Shown here piece after piece: positions 10,859 through 20,576 of a stretch of DNA of 64,000 nt. A program made the translations under genes and the position numbers. The notes beneath the pieces are model-generated. The model was not told the origin of the DNA. It worked only from the letters and a program-made list of their open reading frames with translations, and made no database searches. Source of the DNA: Protopterus annectens (lineage: Eukaryota; Chordata; Ceratodontiformes; Protopteridae); NCBI RefSeq assembly GCF_019279795.1, contig NC_056738.1:404302245-404366244 (forward strand). Direction: 5' to 3'. Numbering within the stretch: position 1 is the stretch's first letter; every line of letters begins with the position of its first letter.

Positions 10859-12355
10859 TTAACCCAAAATGGGTTTAAATTTGTCATATCTACCTTCCCT
10901 AACTTCTCTTTCTATAGGCTCAATAAGATCTTTAGGGTAGCCTCGATCCATAAACATATTGTGCAAAATTTTACATTCATCCTCAAAATCACTCTCCCTT
11001 GATGTCATACGGCTACCCCTCACATATTGTCCCTTCACAATACCTTTTTTCTGATGGTAAGGGTGAGCACTATTAAAAGCCAAATAAGAATTCGAAAATG
11101 TTGGCTTTCTAAAAATCGTGGAATAAAAACAACCATCACTTTTGCCTATAGTAATATCCAAATAATTTAAAAATTATTTATCCTTATTATAAGTAAAATT
11201 TAAAAAATCAGTTGACTCTGAGATATACTTAAAAAATTCTAGAAATTCATCCATCGTGCCCACCCATAAAAAGCACATATCATCCAAGAAACGCTTATAA
11301 AATTTCCAATTATGGGCATATTTTGAATTAATAATAAATTTTTCTTCCCAAGCTGTTAAAATAATATTAACATATGTGGGGGCACATCTTGCACCCATCC
11401 CTACTCCCTGAATCTGCTTAAAAAATTCTCCCTCATAATGAATAAAGTTGTTATTTAAAACTAATTCCATAAAAACTAAGATCAAATAAAATTCATTATT
11501 ATTAAATTTACCATAATTTATCAGGGCTTCTTCAAACCACATCATCCCCTCATTGTGGGGTATAGATGAAAAAAGGTCCACTATATCAATAGTTATAAAA
11601 GTAATATTATCATCATACAAATCCTGAGTTATACTACGCAAAAGGTCCCAAGAGTCTTTGACAGTCCCCCGGCCTCCCATAGATAAAGACTTTAGCTTTA
11701 CATCCAGCCATCTCGCCAATGGTGCAGTAACCGAGCCCTCCGAAGCAACAATAGGTCTCAAAGGGAGGTCTTCCAAGTCTTTATGTACTTTCTGTATCCC
11801 AAAAATGGTGTGGACCTTAGGTTTCTCAACGTGAAGGTACTTAAAAGTTTCAACATCAATTGAGCGTTCCATGAGCAAGTCATTTAAAACCACATATATT
11901 TTTTTATTACCTACATTAATCTCATTTAAAGAGGCTCTGACATATTTGTCTAAATCATCTAAAATTTCCATCATCTTAGCTTCATATAAAATATTGTCCA
12001 TAATAACAGAACCTCCACCTTTATCTGGTTTCATAACTCTCACTGTAGTGTCCTCCCTAAATTCCTTTAATAACCCATATTCTTCCTTAGTAAGGTTATA
12101 TATAATATTGTTCCTTGGGAGCTCAGATCTAAATCTACTCTCCATTATGGCCTCAAAATTTCTTAATTGTGGGTGTAAAGGCGGGTTGAACAAACTTTTC
12201 CTTTTTAAAACCTCACACTTCTCCCCAGTACTAGCATGTCCCTGAAAAAACAGTTCTAAATTTTTCTTCCTTAAAAATAACTTGAGGTCAATCAACACCT
12301 TACTAATATCCGCCTTCGTGTTAGGAACAAATTTAAGACCTTTTGATAGTAACAA
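10859..12355 (-). pseudogene. PLE1 reverse transcriptase
   Basis: The long frame 12,355-11,174 (393 codons) and its continuation 11,161-10,859 are separated by one in-frame TAA at about 11,174 (NKDK-stop-FLNYLDI). Blocks: MKPDKGGGSVIMD, RPIVASEGSVTAPLARWL, FITIDIVDLFSSIPH (first catalytic Asp), QIQGVGMGARCAPTYVN, and FYKRFLDDMCFLW (F-L-D-D active site). Penelope RTs are related to telomerase RT, and the order here matches them. All catalytic Asp residues are present. Confidence 0.82.
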
Positions 12356-12477
12356 AAAATGTACTTTAATTCATATTTACTATAGTTGTAAATAGTATAA
12401 CCCTGATATTTATTGATGCAGCCTTGGGAAAAAAATAAAATCTGTATTAATACAATTTCTAAACATATGTTCTTCTA

Positions 12478-12905
12478 TCAATTCCACTGCTGAAATCTCT
12501 TGTTGCTGCTGTTGTAGTTGTTGTTTTGCATGCCCCTTGCCCCTATATACCCCCCATACTGGTAGTTTTTTTGTTGGTAATTTCTTATTCTCTCTGACCT
12601 CCTTAAAGGGGGGTATTCATCCAAATTATTCAAATCACCTAACTTCATCTTCTCCATTTGGTACAAAGTGCTCATTCCCTCTCATATCCGTACCAAGACC
12701 ATTATGGTTTCTGTACGAAAAATATCTTGGTTTGGGATAACACACTTTGTCCTTATATTCTTTAATATCTCTAACTTCCTACTTTTCCTAATATATGCTT
12801 TATTGATATTATTATCAATCTTCTGCAACATATCGTAATACTGTCTCTGCCCTTCCTCTACTGAAAATAACAAATCTTCTGTAATTTTCTGGTTTTCACC
12901 AGGAA
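12478..12905 (-). pseudogene. PLE1 N-terminal coding region
   Basis: Two reverse frames, 12,873-12,682 and 12,675-12,478, lie in line with the RT. The first, opened further by codons up to 12,903, is charged and probably helical (EEGQRQYYDMLQKIDNNINK). The second is rich in Asn, Tyr and Gln (RNYQQKNYQYGGYIGARG). They are joined by a shift near 12,680. This is the variable N-terminus of PLE proteins. No function can be read from it. Confidence 0.5.
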
Positions 12906-13035
12906 TTGTTAGAAATTTTTGATAATTGTGGGTTTGAAATATTAAAAGCCATTATTAGAGAAAATGAAAGGGAAATGAAAATTTTATCTAGTAAAATTGA
13001 AGGCATCCAGTTACAAATAAAATATTCTTTTTCAA

Positions 13036-13399
13036 GGGAAAGGCCACCTGCCGTACTACTGACATAGTTTACTTAGCTGAATGCTGCCATTGCCCGTGTT
13101 TTTATGTTGGGAAGACAAACAACATGCTTAAGGTGAGAATTTTGCAGCACCTTTCTAGTATTAGAAATGGTGATGAAAGAAATGCATTATGTAGGCATGT
13201 GAAAGAATTCCCAACACACAATTTTAAATTCCGGGCTATTGTTAATGTCAGACTCAACAGTAGAGGGGGTGACATAAAGTTACAAACTGAACTGGCAGAA
13301 ACCAGATGGATTGTTGATCTAATGGCCAATAGGAAGCCTGGTTTAAATGAAGTGATACCTATCAAACCTGTCCTACAAAATAGGCGGGTTTTCTATTGA
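13036..13399 (+). pseudogene. PLE2 GIY-YIG endonuclease fragment
   Basis: Reads TDIVYLAECCHCPCFYVGKT with IVY for GIY and FYVG for YIG, then LKVRILQHLSSI (Arg kept), ALCRHVKEFPTH and the KPGLNEVIPIKPV tail, ending at a TGA at 13,397-13,399. The frame is open through the domain, but the domain lacks its RT partner because of the internal deletion. Confidence 0.7.
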
Positions 13400-13452
13400 A
13401 TGTGATTGGTGGTTGTCTCTTATAAAATGTTTGCTTAATGTTTGAATTACTT

Positions 13453-13483
13453 CTGACGAAGGGTACATCCCAAAAGCGCTCAT
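13453..13483 (+). ncRNA. hammerhead-like core of PLE2
   Basis: CTGACGA, A, GGG, 5-nt loop TACAT, CCC, AAAA (expected GAAA), GCGCTCAT. Stem II is a clean 3-bp G-C helix. The G-to-A change at the GAAA position would be expected to reduce or abolish cleavage. The following GCGCTCAT is shared with the PLE at 2,937-4,497. Confidence 0.5.
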
Positions 13484-13551
13484 CTTGTGTATCGTGTTTT
13501 TAGTTAATAAAAGCCTTAAAGTACAGCAGTGTTCCACCTCGCTTTTGTTCC

Positions 13552-16173
13552 TTGGAAAATCTGAAGGTAATGCTACTCAATGCTAGAAGTCTAAACCTCA
13601 AAATGCACTCTCTTGAGGCACTCCTAAAAATGGAGAACATCGATATCTGTGCAGTAACTGAGACCTGGTTCAAGGCTCCAGACAGCACCCCTGCAATACC
13701 AGGCTACAACTCTTACCACACTTTTCGGCCACCAAACCAGGACCGAAACACTAAAGGTGGAGGAGTGTCAATATTCACCAAGGATATTCACACCACCAGG
13801 CTAGTTGGCCAACACAATGTGTCTGAAATTCTCCAAGTGCAACTAACACTAGGTAAGACTGCAATCCAAATTGTAGCTTGCTACAGATCCCCCACCATAC
13901 CCCAAGATTCTCACTACACCTTTCTAAACATACTGGAAAATATTAAGATAGAACCAAACACCCTAATACTGGGTGATTTTAACTACCCTGCCATTAACTG
14001 GGAAAACTACTCATGTCCCAACACCTTTGCGCAACGGTTCTTGGAATTCATAAATTCCAACTCCCTGGATCAACTAATCCATAGTCCCACCAGGGACTCC
14101 AATATCCTAGACCTGGTCATTACCAACATGGGAAATCAATGCTCCATACCTATGGTCACCCACTCGTTAGTCAGGTCTGACCATAAGCTAATCACCCTTA
14201 ACATCCACATCCCACCCCCACCCCCCAGTAAAGAAACCACCATACAAAACTTCTCCAAATCCAACTTTATGCTACTCAAGTCAGAAGTGACAAACTTCAT
14301 GACACCCATGCAGACGGGAACTGAAAGTTCAACTGCTGAATCCTACACTAAGGCACTGTACGAGCACATCCACTCATGCATGAATCGTGCCATCCCAAAT
14401 AGAACCAAAATGCTCTCATCCAAAAAAAGGAAGCCAATCTGGTGGTCCCCTGCCATAAACAAACTTTACAACAAAAGGAAGAAACTTTTGCAGAAAAGAA
14501 GAAAATCCCAGGATGCAAAAAACTCCCTTACTAGCCTCAGTAAGAAACTGAGATGCCTCATAAAATCCTCCAAAGCTAGTTACGAAAATAAAATTGCCAA
14601 AGATTGCCAAATTCCAGTAATAATGGCCACACAGGTACAAAACGCACTCTCTAAAGTCAAGAATACAGCATCCATGGGACCAGATGACATCCCGGGCTGT
14701 GTACTACATGAACTACAATATGAACTGGCACCTCACCTAAGTGTCATGTTTAATCATAGCCTCACCTCCGGTTTCATGCCTACTGAGTGGCGCAGAGCTG
14801 CAGTTATCCCAATCCACAAGGGGGTATCCACCTTGGATCCCGGAAACTACCGTCCCATCAGTCTGACAAGCCTTATCTGCAAGGCCATGGAGCGTATTAT
14901 CATGGAACTTATAAACAAAGACATTGGCAACCTTCAAACACTGGACCCCACCCAGTTTGGGTTTGTGAAGGGCCGATCTTGTCTCCTGAACCTGATTGAC
15001 TTCTTTGAATCAGTCTCCAGAGCCATGGACAAGGGTAAGGTGGTCCACACAGCCTATCTAGACCTTGCCAAGGCCTTTGACACCATTCCCCACTCTGGAA
15101 TCATAGATAAACTTACTAAGTTGGGCATTAATCCCTATGTCACCCAATGGGTTGCTAAATGGCTTACTGATAGAACCCACACTGTAAAAGTAGCCGACTC
15201 CAAATCCAGCTCCAGACAAGTGACAAGTGGAGTACCTCAGTGTTCAGTCCTGGGGCCGCTCTTGTTTGGCATCTACTTCTCTGAAGTACAGGTCAACACT
15301 AAGGGACTCTGGCTAACAAAGTTTGCAGATAACTGCAAACTGGGAGCCATTATTGAATCCCCAAATGATGTGGATACTCTACAAAAGGGCCTTACAGAAA
15401 CAGATGCTTGGTGCCAGAGCCATGGGCTCAAGCTCAATGCCAAGAAATGTATTGTTATCCCCTTTGGGAAAAAACATGGATCCATGAATTACCATATAGG
15501 TGGCAGTACACTAAACACAGAAAGTGTGATAAGAGACTTAGGGACACAGGTGGACAGTGGTCTCAACTTCGATAACCACATCACCACAACAGTCAGGAAA
15601 TCCTTCTATGTGGCACACCTCATCACGAAGGGCTTTTCATCCAGAAAAAAGGAGGTCATTGTCCCACTGTACTCATCCCTCATTAGACCCATTATAGAAT
15701 ACAACACCCCATTTGGTATGTACCTCTCAAGACATCTGCAACAACTGGAAAGGCCTCAGAAATACCTCACTAAAAGAATCACAGGCCTAAAGCAGATGCC
15801 CTACGCTGACCGCCTTAAAAAACTCCAGCTATACTCTGTCGCATATCGTCTACTCAGAGGCCATCTCTGCTTAACATACAAGGCCATGTCAAACCCAGAG
15901 CTGTTGGACATGCTACACTTAAAGAAATCCCAATCCCTCAGAGCTACATGCTCCAGGGATCTAAACCTTGTCATCACAATAAACAAAACATGCTGGAGGG
16001 ATAGGTTCCTGACCCAGAGACTCCCCAGACTCTGGAATAAATTGCCCATACATGTAAAGCAGAGTGCCTCTTTGGACCTCTTCAAGAGGAACCTTGACGA
16101 TTGGATGGGAGAAAGGAAATTCACCCCAGGGATCACGTCAGTCGCCCTGCTAGACAGGGGTCCAGGAAAGTAA
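13552..16173 (+). CDS. CR1-like ORF2, subfamily B, 873-codon open frame
   Basis: Uninterrupted endonuclease-RT frame; the first ATG is at 13,570 (MLLNARSL) and codons before it come from the PLE junction. The APE endonuclease (about residues 7-225) has AVTETWFKAP, GGGVSIFTKD, LILGDFNYPAINWE and SDHKLITL. The linker runs to about residue 350, then RT. There is an in-frame deletion of about 65 codons after KIAKD (near 14,605) relative to other copies. RT blocks are DLAKAFDTIPH, VPQCSVLGPLLF (G to C) and FADN (15,322-15,333) in place of FADD. The open frame suggests a young insertion, but the deletion and FADN argue that the protein is inactive. A 5'-truncated LINE lacking ORF1. Confidence 0.85.
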   Translation: MENLKVMLLNARSLNLKMHSLEALLKMENIDICAVTETWFKAPDSTPAIPGYNSYHTFRPPNQDRNTKGGGVSIFTKDIHTTRLVGQHNVSEILQVQLTLGKTAIQIVACYRSPTIPQDSHYTFLNILENIKIEPNTLILGDFNYPAINWENYSCPNTFAQRFLEFINSNSLDQLIHSPTRDSNILDLVITNMGNQCSIPMVTHSLVRSDHKLITLNIHIPPPPPSKETTIQNFSKSNFMLLKSEVTNFMTPMQTGTESSTAESYTKALYEHIHSCMNRAIPNRTKMLSSKKRKPIWWSPAINKLYNKRKKLLQKRRKSQDAKNSLTSLSKKLRCLIKSSKASYENKIAKDCQIPVIMATQVQNALSKVKNTASMGPDDIPGCVLHELQYELAPHLSVMFNHSLTSGFMPTEWRRAAVIPIHKGVSTLDPGNYRPISLTSLICKAMERIIMELINKDIGNLQTLDPTQFGFVKGRSCLLNLIDFFESVSRAMDKGKVVHTAYLDLAKAFDTIPHSGIIDKLTKLGINPYVTQWVAKWLTDRTHTVKVADSKSSSRQVTSGVPQCSVLGPLLFGIYFSEVQVNTKGLWLTKFADNCKLGAIIESPNDVDTLQKGLTETDAWCQSHGLKLNAKKCIVIPFGKKHGSMNYHIGGSTLNTESVIRDLGTQVDSGLNFDNHITTTVRKSFYVAHLITKGFSSRKKEVIVPLYSSLIRPIIEYNTPFGMYLSRHLQQLERPQKYLTKRITGLKQMPYADRLKKLQLYSVAYRLLRGHLCLTYKAMSNPELLDMLHLKKSQSLRATCSRDLNLVITINKTCWRDRFLTQRLPRLWNKLPIHVKQSASLDLFKRNLDDWMGERKFTPGITSVALLDRGPGK

Positions 16174-16268
16174 ATAATGTGGGAAGAAATAGCCAGGGAA
16201 TTGTTATGGCTAGGCTTGTATAGGCCCTAGGGCTGATAGCCTAGTACCATCCTATGAACCTATGAACC
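13556..16268 (+). mobile_element. CR1-like LINE, subfamily B, 5'-truncated at ORF2
   Basis: Starts within a few bases of the ORF2 start, right after PLE2's 3' end, and ends with the family hairpin GGCTAGGCTT ... GCCCTAGGGC ... AGCCTAG plus CCTATGAACCTATGAACC (16,204-16,268). L1-like reverse sequence follows directly. No TSD is visible, as is common for CR1. It differs from the A copies throughout the coding region but keeps the same 3' hairpin. Confidence 0.82.
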
Positions 16269-17110
16269 TCTGGATCATCATTGTTCTATTAATGCTGTCA
16301 AATGTTTGTCTTCCATGTACAAATCCACATTGATCCATGTCTATCAATTTTAGCAACATATTTTCCATTTACTTAGTATAGGCATAAACACATTATTACC
16401 ATTGTTTAAAATTGAAATGGATCTATATGAAGCTGAGTTTGATGGATCTTTACCCCCTTTGGGTGATATAGCCATGACATCTTTCTTCCAAGATGCTTGT
16501 ACTCCCCTTTTAAAATACTGTTAAATAAAAACATATGCATGTTCTTGTGAAATATAATTTCTATTCAGTCCAGCCCAGTTATAGAGCCTTGTGGATTAAT
16601 ATTTAAATTCTCTCTGAGGTCCTGCTACTAGATTCACATCTTCCATATCAAATATTCTCATATTCGTTCTCAGAAATATACCTTCTTTTGTTATATTTTC
16701 CTTTCTATCTCCCCCTATACATCTTCAGTAATACAAACCAAGTTCTAGTCCCCACTCATAAACAATACTCCCTGATGAAAGCTGATTATTTCTCCAAAAA
16801 TTATTATAAGCTCCATAATAGCAGTTTTAGATGTAATATAAATACATCCCAGCATAGTCATCCTCCTCTGCCAGTAACAACTTACTGCCAGAAATCTGTC
16901 ATTATTGTCTTTTTCCCTCCTCTATCACTGTTGGAGCCCCTCTAAAAGTCAAAATTATTACTTTTCTTTTCATTTGTCCCTGATATTCTGCTGAATGTCC
17001 ACCCTGAAATCCTTTCTTTGTCAAATTTGTCAAAGTCACAGGCTCATTTCAATCCAAATGTGTCCCCAGTTTACTGTGGTTTAAAACTTACACTTAATAT
17101 AATTCAGTAT
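16269..17110 (-). pseudogene. Tx1/L1-like ORF2, upstream RT part (copy 1 continued)
   Basis: The reverse strand reads LLKLIDMDQCGFVHGRQTFDSINR (shortened here; near 16,370-16,290), matching the L1 RT block usually written LI..DQ.GF..GR....NIR. Farther upstream are RNYISQEHAYVFI-like and GPQREFKY-like patches with many stops. The region beyond 16,900 is too decayed for a clear endonuclease call. It continues the element interrupted at 9,563. Confidence 0.55.
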
Positions 17111-17599
17111 TTTTTATCTTTTGTCTGCATCTGTAAGGTCATTTAGATTTGATGACAGTATGGACAGAGTAGCCATTGTGACAGAAAGCTATTATTCCCA
17201 CCTATTATACATGATAGTTCTTTTGAATGTATATTTCCAACTTTTAGCTTGCATGCACACACTAATGTGTGGGAGGTTGATATTTAAAGCAGCTGTTTCT
17301 TCTCACCTCCTTTTGAACCTGCCTATGCCATAATTCTCAAAACATTTTGCTTCAAAGAAAATACTCAAACAAAAAACTAAACAGATTTTCATAACTCCTC
17401 AATCAACTTTTTATTTCTAATAAACACACAAACCTATGTACATTTTCAAAGAATGAAATTTACTCCTCCAGATAGGTGCAGTTTCCCCATTGACACCTGC
17501 CTACAATGGTGCTGCCTATTCTAAAATTTAGGAAATTAAGGTTATTCATGCTAAAGTGCATGTTAGAGCTTGTGCTGCTACTTACACTGATTGATATCT
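17111..17599. other. no feature recognised
   Basis: AT-rich sequence between L1-like remains and a CR1-like fragment. It may be more decayed L1, but I see no motif. Confidence 0.35.
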
Positions 17600-18350
17600 G
17601 TTCATAGGTTTATAGGTGTGTACTAGGCCAACAGCCCTGGAGCCTTTACAAGCCTAGCACATAGAAGTGCCCTGGTATCATGCCGCCATTATTTCCTGGT
17701 GCTTCTATCAAGTAGAGCCACTGGAGTAATTCCCAGGGTGAACTTTCTATTTCCCATCCACTCATCAAGATTTCTCTTAAAAAGGGCCAGTGAGGTGCTC
17801 TGCTTGACATGTATGGGAAGTCTATTCCAGAGCATGGGCAATCTCTGGGTTATGAACCTGTCCATTCATCATGTGCTGTTGATTGTGGTAATGAGGTTGA
17901 GGTCCCTGGAGCGTGTGGTGTGGAGGGATTGGGATTTCTTTAGGTGTAACATTTCTAACAGGGCTGGGTCAGACATGGCTTTGTAAGTCAAGCAGAGATC
18001 GCCTCTTACTAGACAATATGAGACAGGGAAAAGCTGGAGTTTTTTTTAGTCTGTCCATGTAGGGCATGTGTTTAAGGTCTAGGATCCTCTTCATGAGGTA
18101 CTTATGTGGTCTTTACAGCTGTTGCAGGTGTTTAGTGAGGTACATGCCAAATAGGGCATTATACTCGATGATTGGTCTAATGAGGAAAGAGTAGAGAGAG
18201 AGATAATGACCTCTTTCTTCCTGGATGCAAACCCTTGGTAATGAAATGTGCCACACAGAAGGAATTTCTGACCACAATGGCAATGTGGTGGTCGAAGGAG
18301 AGGTTGCTGTCAACCTGTGTCCTCAGATCTCTTATAACGCCTTCATAAGT
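17600..18350 (-). pseudogene. CR1-like LINE 3' fragment, reverse strand
   Basis: Reverse-strand 3' part of a B-like ORF2 plus 3' tail. The tail (17,600-17,670) reads GTGCTAGGCTTG ... GGCCTAGTACACACC. Coding blocks include EGVIRDLRTQVDSNLSFDHH and the RNSFCVAHFITKGLH segment (18,350-18,230), then the C-terminal EWMGNRKFTLGITPVAL-type end. It is truncated just upstream of EGVIRDL and has shifts and a deletion. The RT active site is not included. Confidence 0.75.
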
Positions 18351-18990
18351 ATCTCTATCTGCAATGTGAAAAACGCTGTATATGTTTTCAGTAAACATTA
18401 ACGTTCATCTTTAAGAAAAAACTACACTGACTACCTGTAATTAAATAAACTAGATTGTGCATTGTTATATTAAAAGCAATTAAGTATTATGACTGCTGGG
18501 GTAGAAATTACTTGTGTAACTTATCCACTGCCCACAGTTTCATGCTTTATTTATTTTTCAGTGAACTGCTTGCCAGTGTACATTTAAATGTTAATTACAC
18601 TGTACTTTGTTCATGCCATACAGTGTTCAGACCCCTCATAATTAGTTATTTTGCACTGCAGACTGCTCTTCTCTGACTTCAGTCAGTATTGAGAAAGAAA
18701 AAAAAAGAACTGGTAACATTATAGATCCATGAAGGAATATTTGTAAATTTCATTCAGAATACACTCTTCAGACCTTCCATGATTAATTACTGTAGACTTC
18801 TTGACTCCCACTGAGAATATTTTCTAATGGGAAATAGTTGACAACTTTACAAATGCAAGAAAAAAACTACAAATTTTCCATGCTTTTCATAATTTTTTCT
18901 AATTTTTCAAATCTATTTGCTTAAAAAACATTGTCTATAGCTTAAGTCAAAAACATTAATCTAGACATCCACCACACTAAGCACATAGAA
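18351..18990. other. no feature recognised
   Basis: AT-rich sequence without a credible coding frame or repeat structure. Confidence 0.4.
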
Positions 18991-20530
18991 AATCATTACT
19001 TTAATTCTACATATATGATCAATATACTTTTACATTCCCTACCCCAGCAGTTCAACCTCACAACACTATATTAAATTCAATTTGTTTCTTTACAGCCTTT
19101 CTTATCTTGTTATAATGTAAAACCAGGATACATCTCAACTAAGAAAATGTACTTTCTTGCTTAATATCTTTAACAAGTTCAACAGTAACTGATACAACTC
19201 AACCACCTCACATTTAAAATATACAAAACTGATTTACAATATAACATGCAATTTACATTATGAAATTTTATGCAAATATTAATTAGAACAAAAAGCTTTG
19301 CTTACAGTTTCTTCTTTAGTTCCTTCAGTGTCCTTCTGAACATTAAGAACATAAAATGAGGTGTATGCTTTGCAGATCTTAAGTTCAATGCAGTCAACAA
19401 AATCCCAGTCTTTCTCAACCACTTCTTTCTTCTTGCAAATGCACATTTCACATATCAATGATCTAATAGACTAATGTTTTGCAATCTCCCATTTATTCAC
19501 TAATTTCTCAATGTTGCTGTGTTCTTCTGGATCTTCTCCATCTCCCAACACCAGTTTCTGGTTCAAGTCCAAGGTACTCATGATTCTTCAAATAATTTTC
19601 TTTGTTTTTTTTCAGTAATGCAAGCGTTTTCCTTTGGAACAATGGAAAAGGTTCCATTTGGGTAAGTCTCTGCATGAACTGTGTTATTAACAGAAGAGTA
19701 AGAACAGTCCTCTCCTGCTTGCTGGCTAACTTTTGTTTTATTTACACCTTAACCTGCTCTGCATCCAAAAATGTCTTTGCTCCACCAGAAAAAAATATTC
19801 TCAAGATACAAAACATGCTGGATACAACAACTTTAGTGACACATCTGGCTCTTGACATTCCCTGTTTGCTGGGACAAACATGCTTTTCTTCTCCCTGGTA
19901 TGCAGTGAATAATCATTTTCCACAAACACTTTGCTGTGCCCAGTTTTTCATATTTTTTCGGCCACAATTTTGTCAGGACAATCTCTTTCTGCTTGTATGT
20001 TTGCAATTTAATTAATATTGGTTTGTCTGTTTTCTCATGGCTATATTTAGAGAATACACATGATATACCTTCTCAATTAACAAATTATGCCATGAAACAC
20101 CAGTCCCGTTGCTTATTTGTACTTTCATAAAATGAATGCAATCTGTCCATTCCAGTTTCTCTGGCACAGCAGATGTTTTTCTCTGCATGCTCTGTCTTCT
20201 AACTACCAGTTTTTGAAACAGCTATATTTAGAAGCCTCATGCTCAGCCATCCTTTTTATTTCATCCTCTGATTTTTTGCAGTTTTGTCAGTTCATCTGAA
20301 GAGCTAATTGAAGCTTCTCTTATTTTTCCAGTCCTATGTTATTTCACTTATTTTAAACACCTCTGAGTACATCTTCCTTATGGTGTCTTCTAAATTACTG
20401 GAAGCCATTCCCTATAGCAAAGTTGAAACTTGAACTGCTTTTTGCTGAATAGCTTCAAGATTATTCCCAGACAGAGTTTTTTCTTCTCTTTTTCTGGTTG
20501 TTTTTTTTTTCTCTTACTTTCTCCAAGTTT
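18991..20530 (-). pseudogene. possible L1-like ORF1 (low confidence)
   Basis: The reverse strand gives broken, helical, charged peptides: NNLEAIQQKAVQV and NLEDTIRKMYSEVFKI (20,480-20,360), LEDRACREK-like (near 20,190), IEKVYHVYSLN-like (near 20,050), and a last block STLDLNQKLVLGDGEDPEEH (near 19,570). Coiled coil, then an EDR-SRR-like patch, then a R-hR-like block recalls L1 ORF1p, and the location is where ORF1 of the reverse L1 copy would be expected. The match is weak, with many stops. Confidence 0.3.
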
Positions 20531-20576
20531 CTACTTTTCTGGCATACATGTAGTGTAGTTACTAGCTGGTAACTGT

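Larger units (their letters stand above)
9564..12905 (-). mobile_element. nearly full-length Penelope-like element (PLE1)
   Basis: Reverse-strand PLE inserted in L1 copy 1; the sister L1 shows the empty site after 'gctgaacca' at 48,912. It holds an N-terminal coding part (12,903-12,478), RT (12,355-10,859), a GIY-YIG endonuclease (10,626-10,141) and a 3' region with a hammerhead-like core at 9,740-9,718. Only a few stops and shifts separate the blocks, so it is younger than most copies here. Its 5' end abuts a second, oppositely oriented PLE at 12,906. No TSD could be fixed because of that junction. Confidence 0.8.
12906..13550 (+). mobile_element. second PLE (PLE2), internally deleted, head-to-head with PLE1
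   Basis: Plus-strand PLE. A helical N-terminal piece (ELLEIFDNCGFEILKAIIRE, 12,902-13,035) is joined straight to the GIY-YIG C-terminal domain (13,036-13,399), so the whole RT is missing. The 3' region has a hammerhead-like core at 13,453-13,475 and ends near 13,550, where CR1-like ORF2 begins. The 5' end meets PLE1's 5' end in inverted orientation at about 12,900. Its GIY-YIG is clearly different from PLE1's. Confidence 0.65.
7649..17110 (-). mobile_element. Tx1/L1-like LINE copy 1, with nested insertions
   Basis: Reverse-strand LINE running in two blocks. The first is 7,649-9,563 (poly(A) end, 3' UTR, ORF2 C-terminus). The second is 16,269-17,110 (upstream RT and probably endonuclease tail). 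The first block aligns by eye with 47,171-48,912. Between them sit two PLEs and a CR1-like element. Compared with copy 2, about 750 bp including the FADD motif is absent, so a deletion accompanied the insertions. A 140-bp PLE piece also sits at 7,918-8,057. The element may extend farther, to a possible ORF1 at 18,991-20,530. Confidence 0.7.

Noticed and set aside
19602-20015. 137-codon plus-strand frame rich in Phe and Cys
   Set aside because: It is antisense to the possible L1 ORF1 region and shows no domain.
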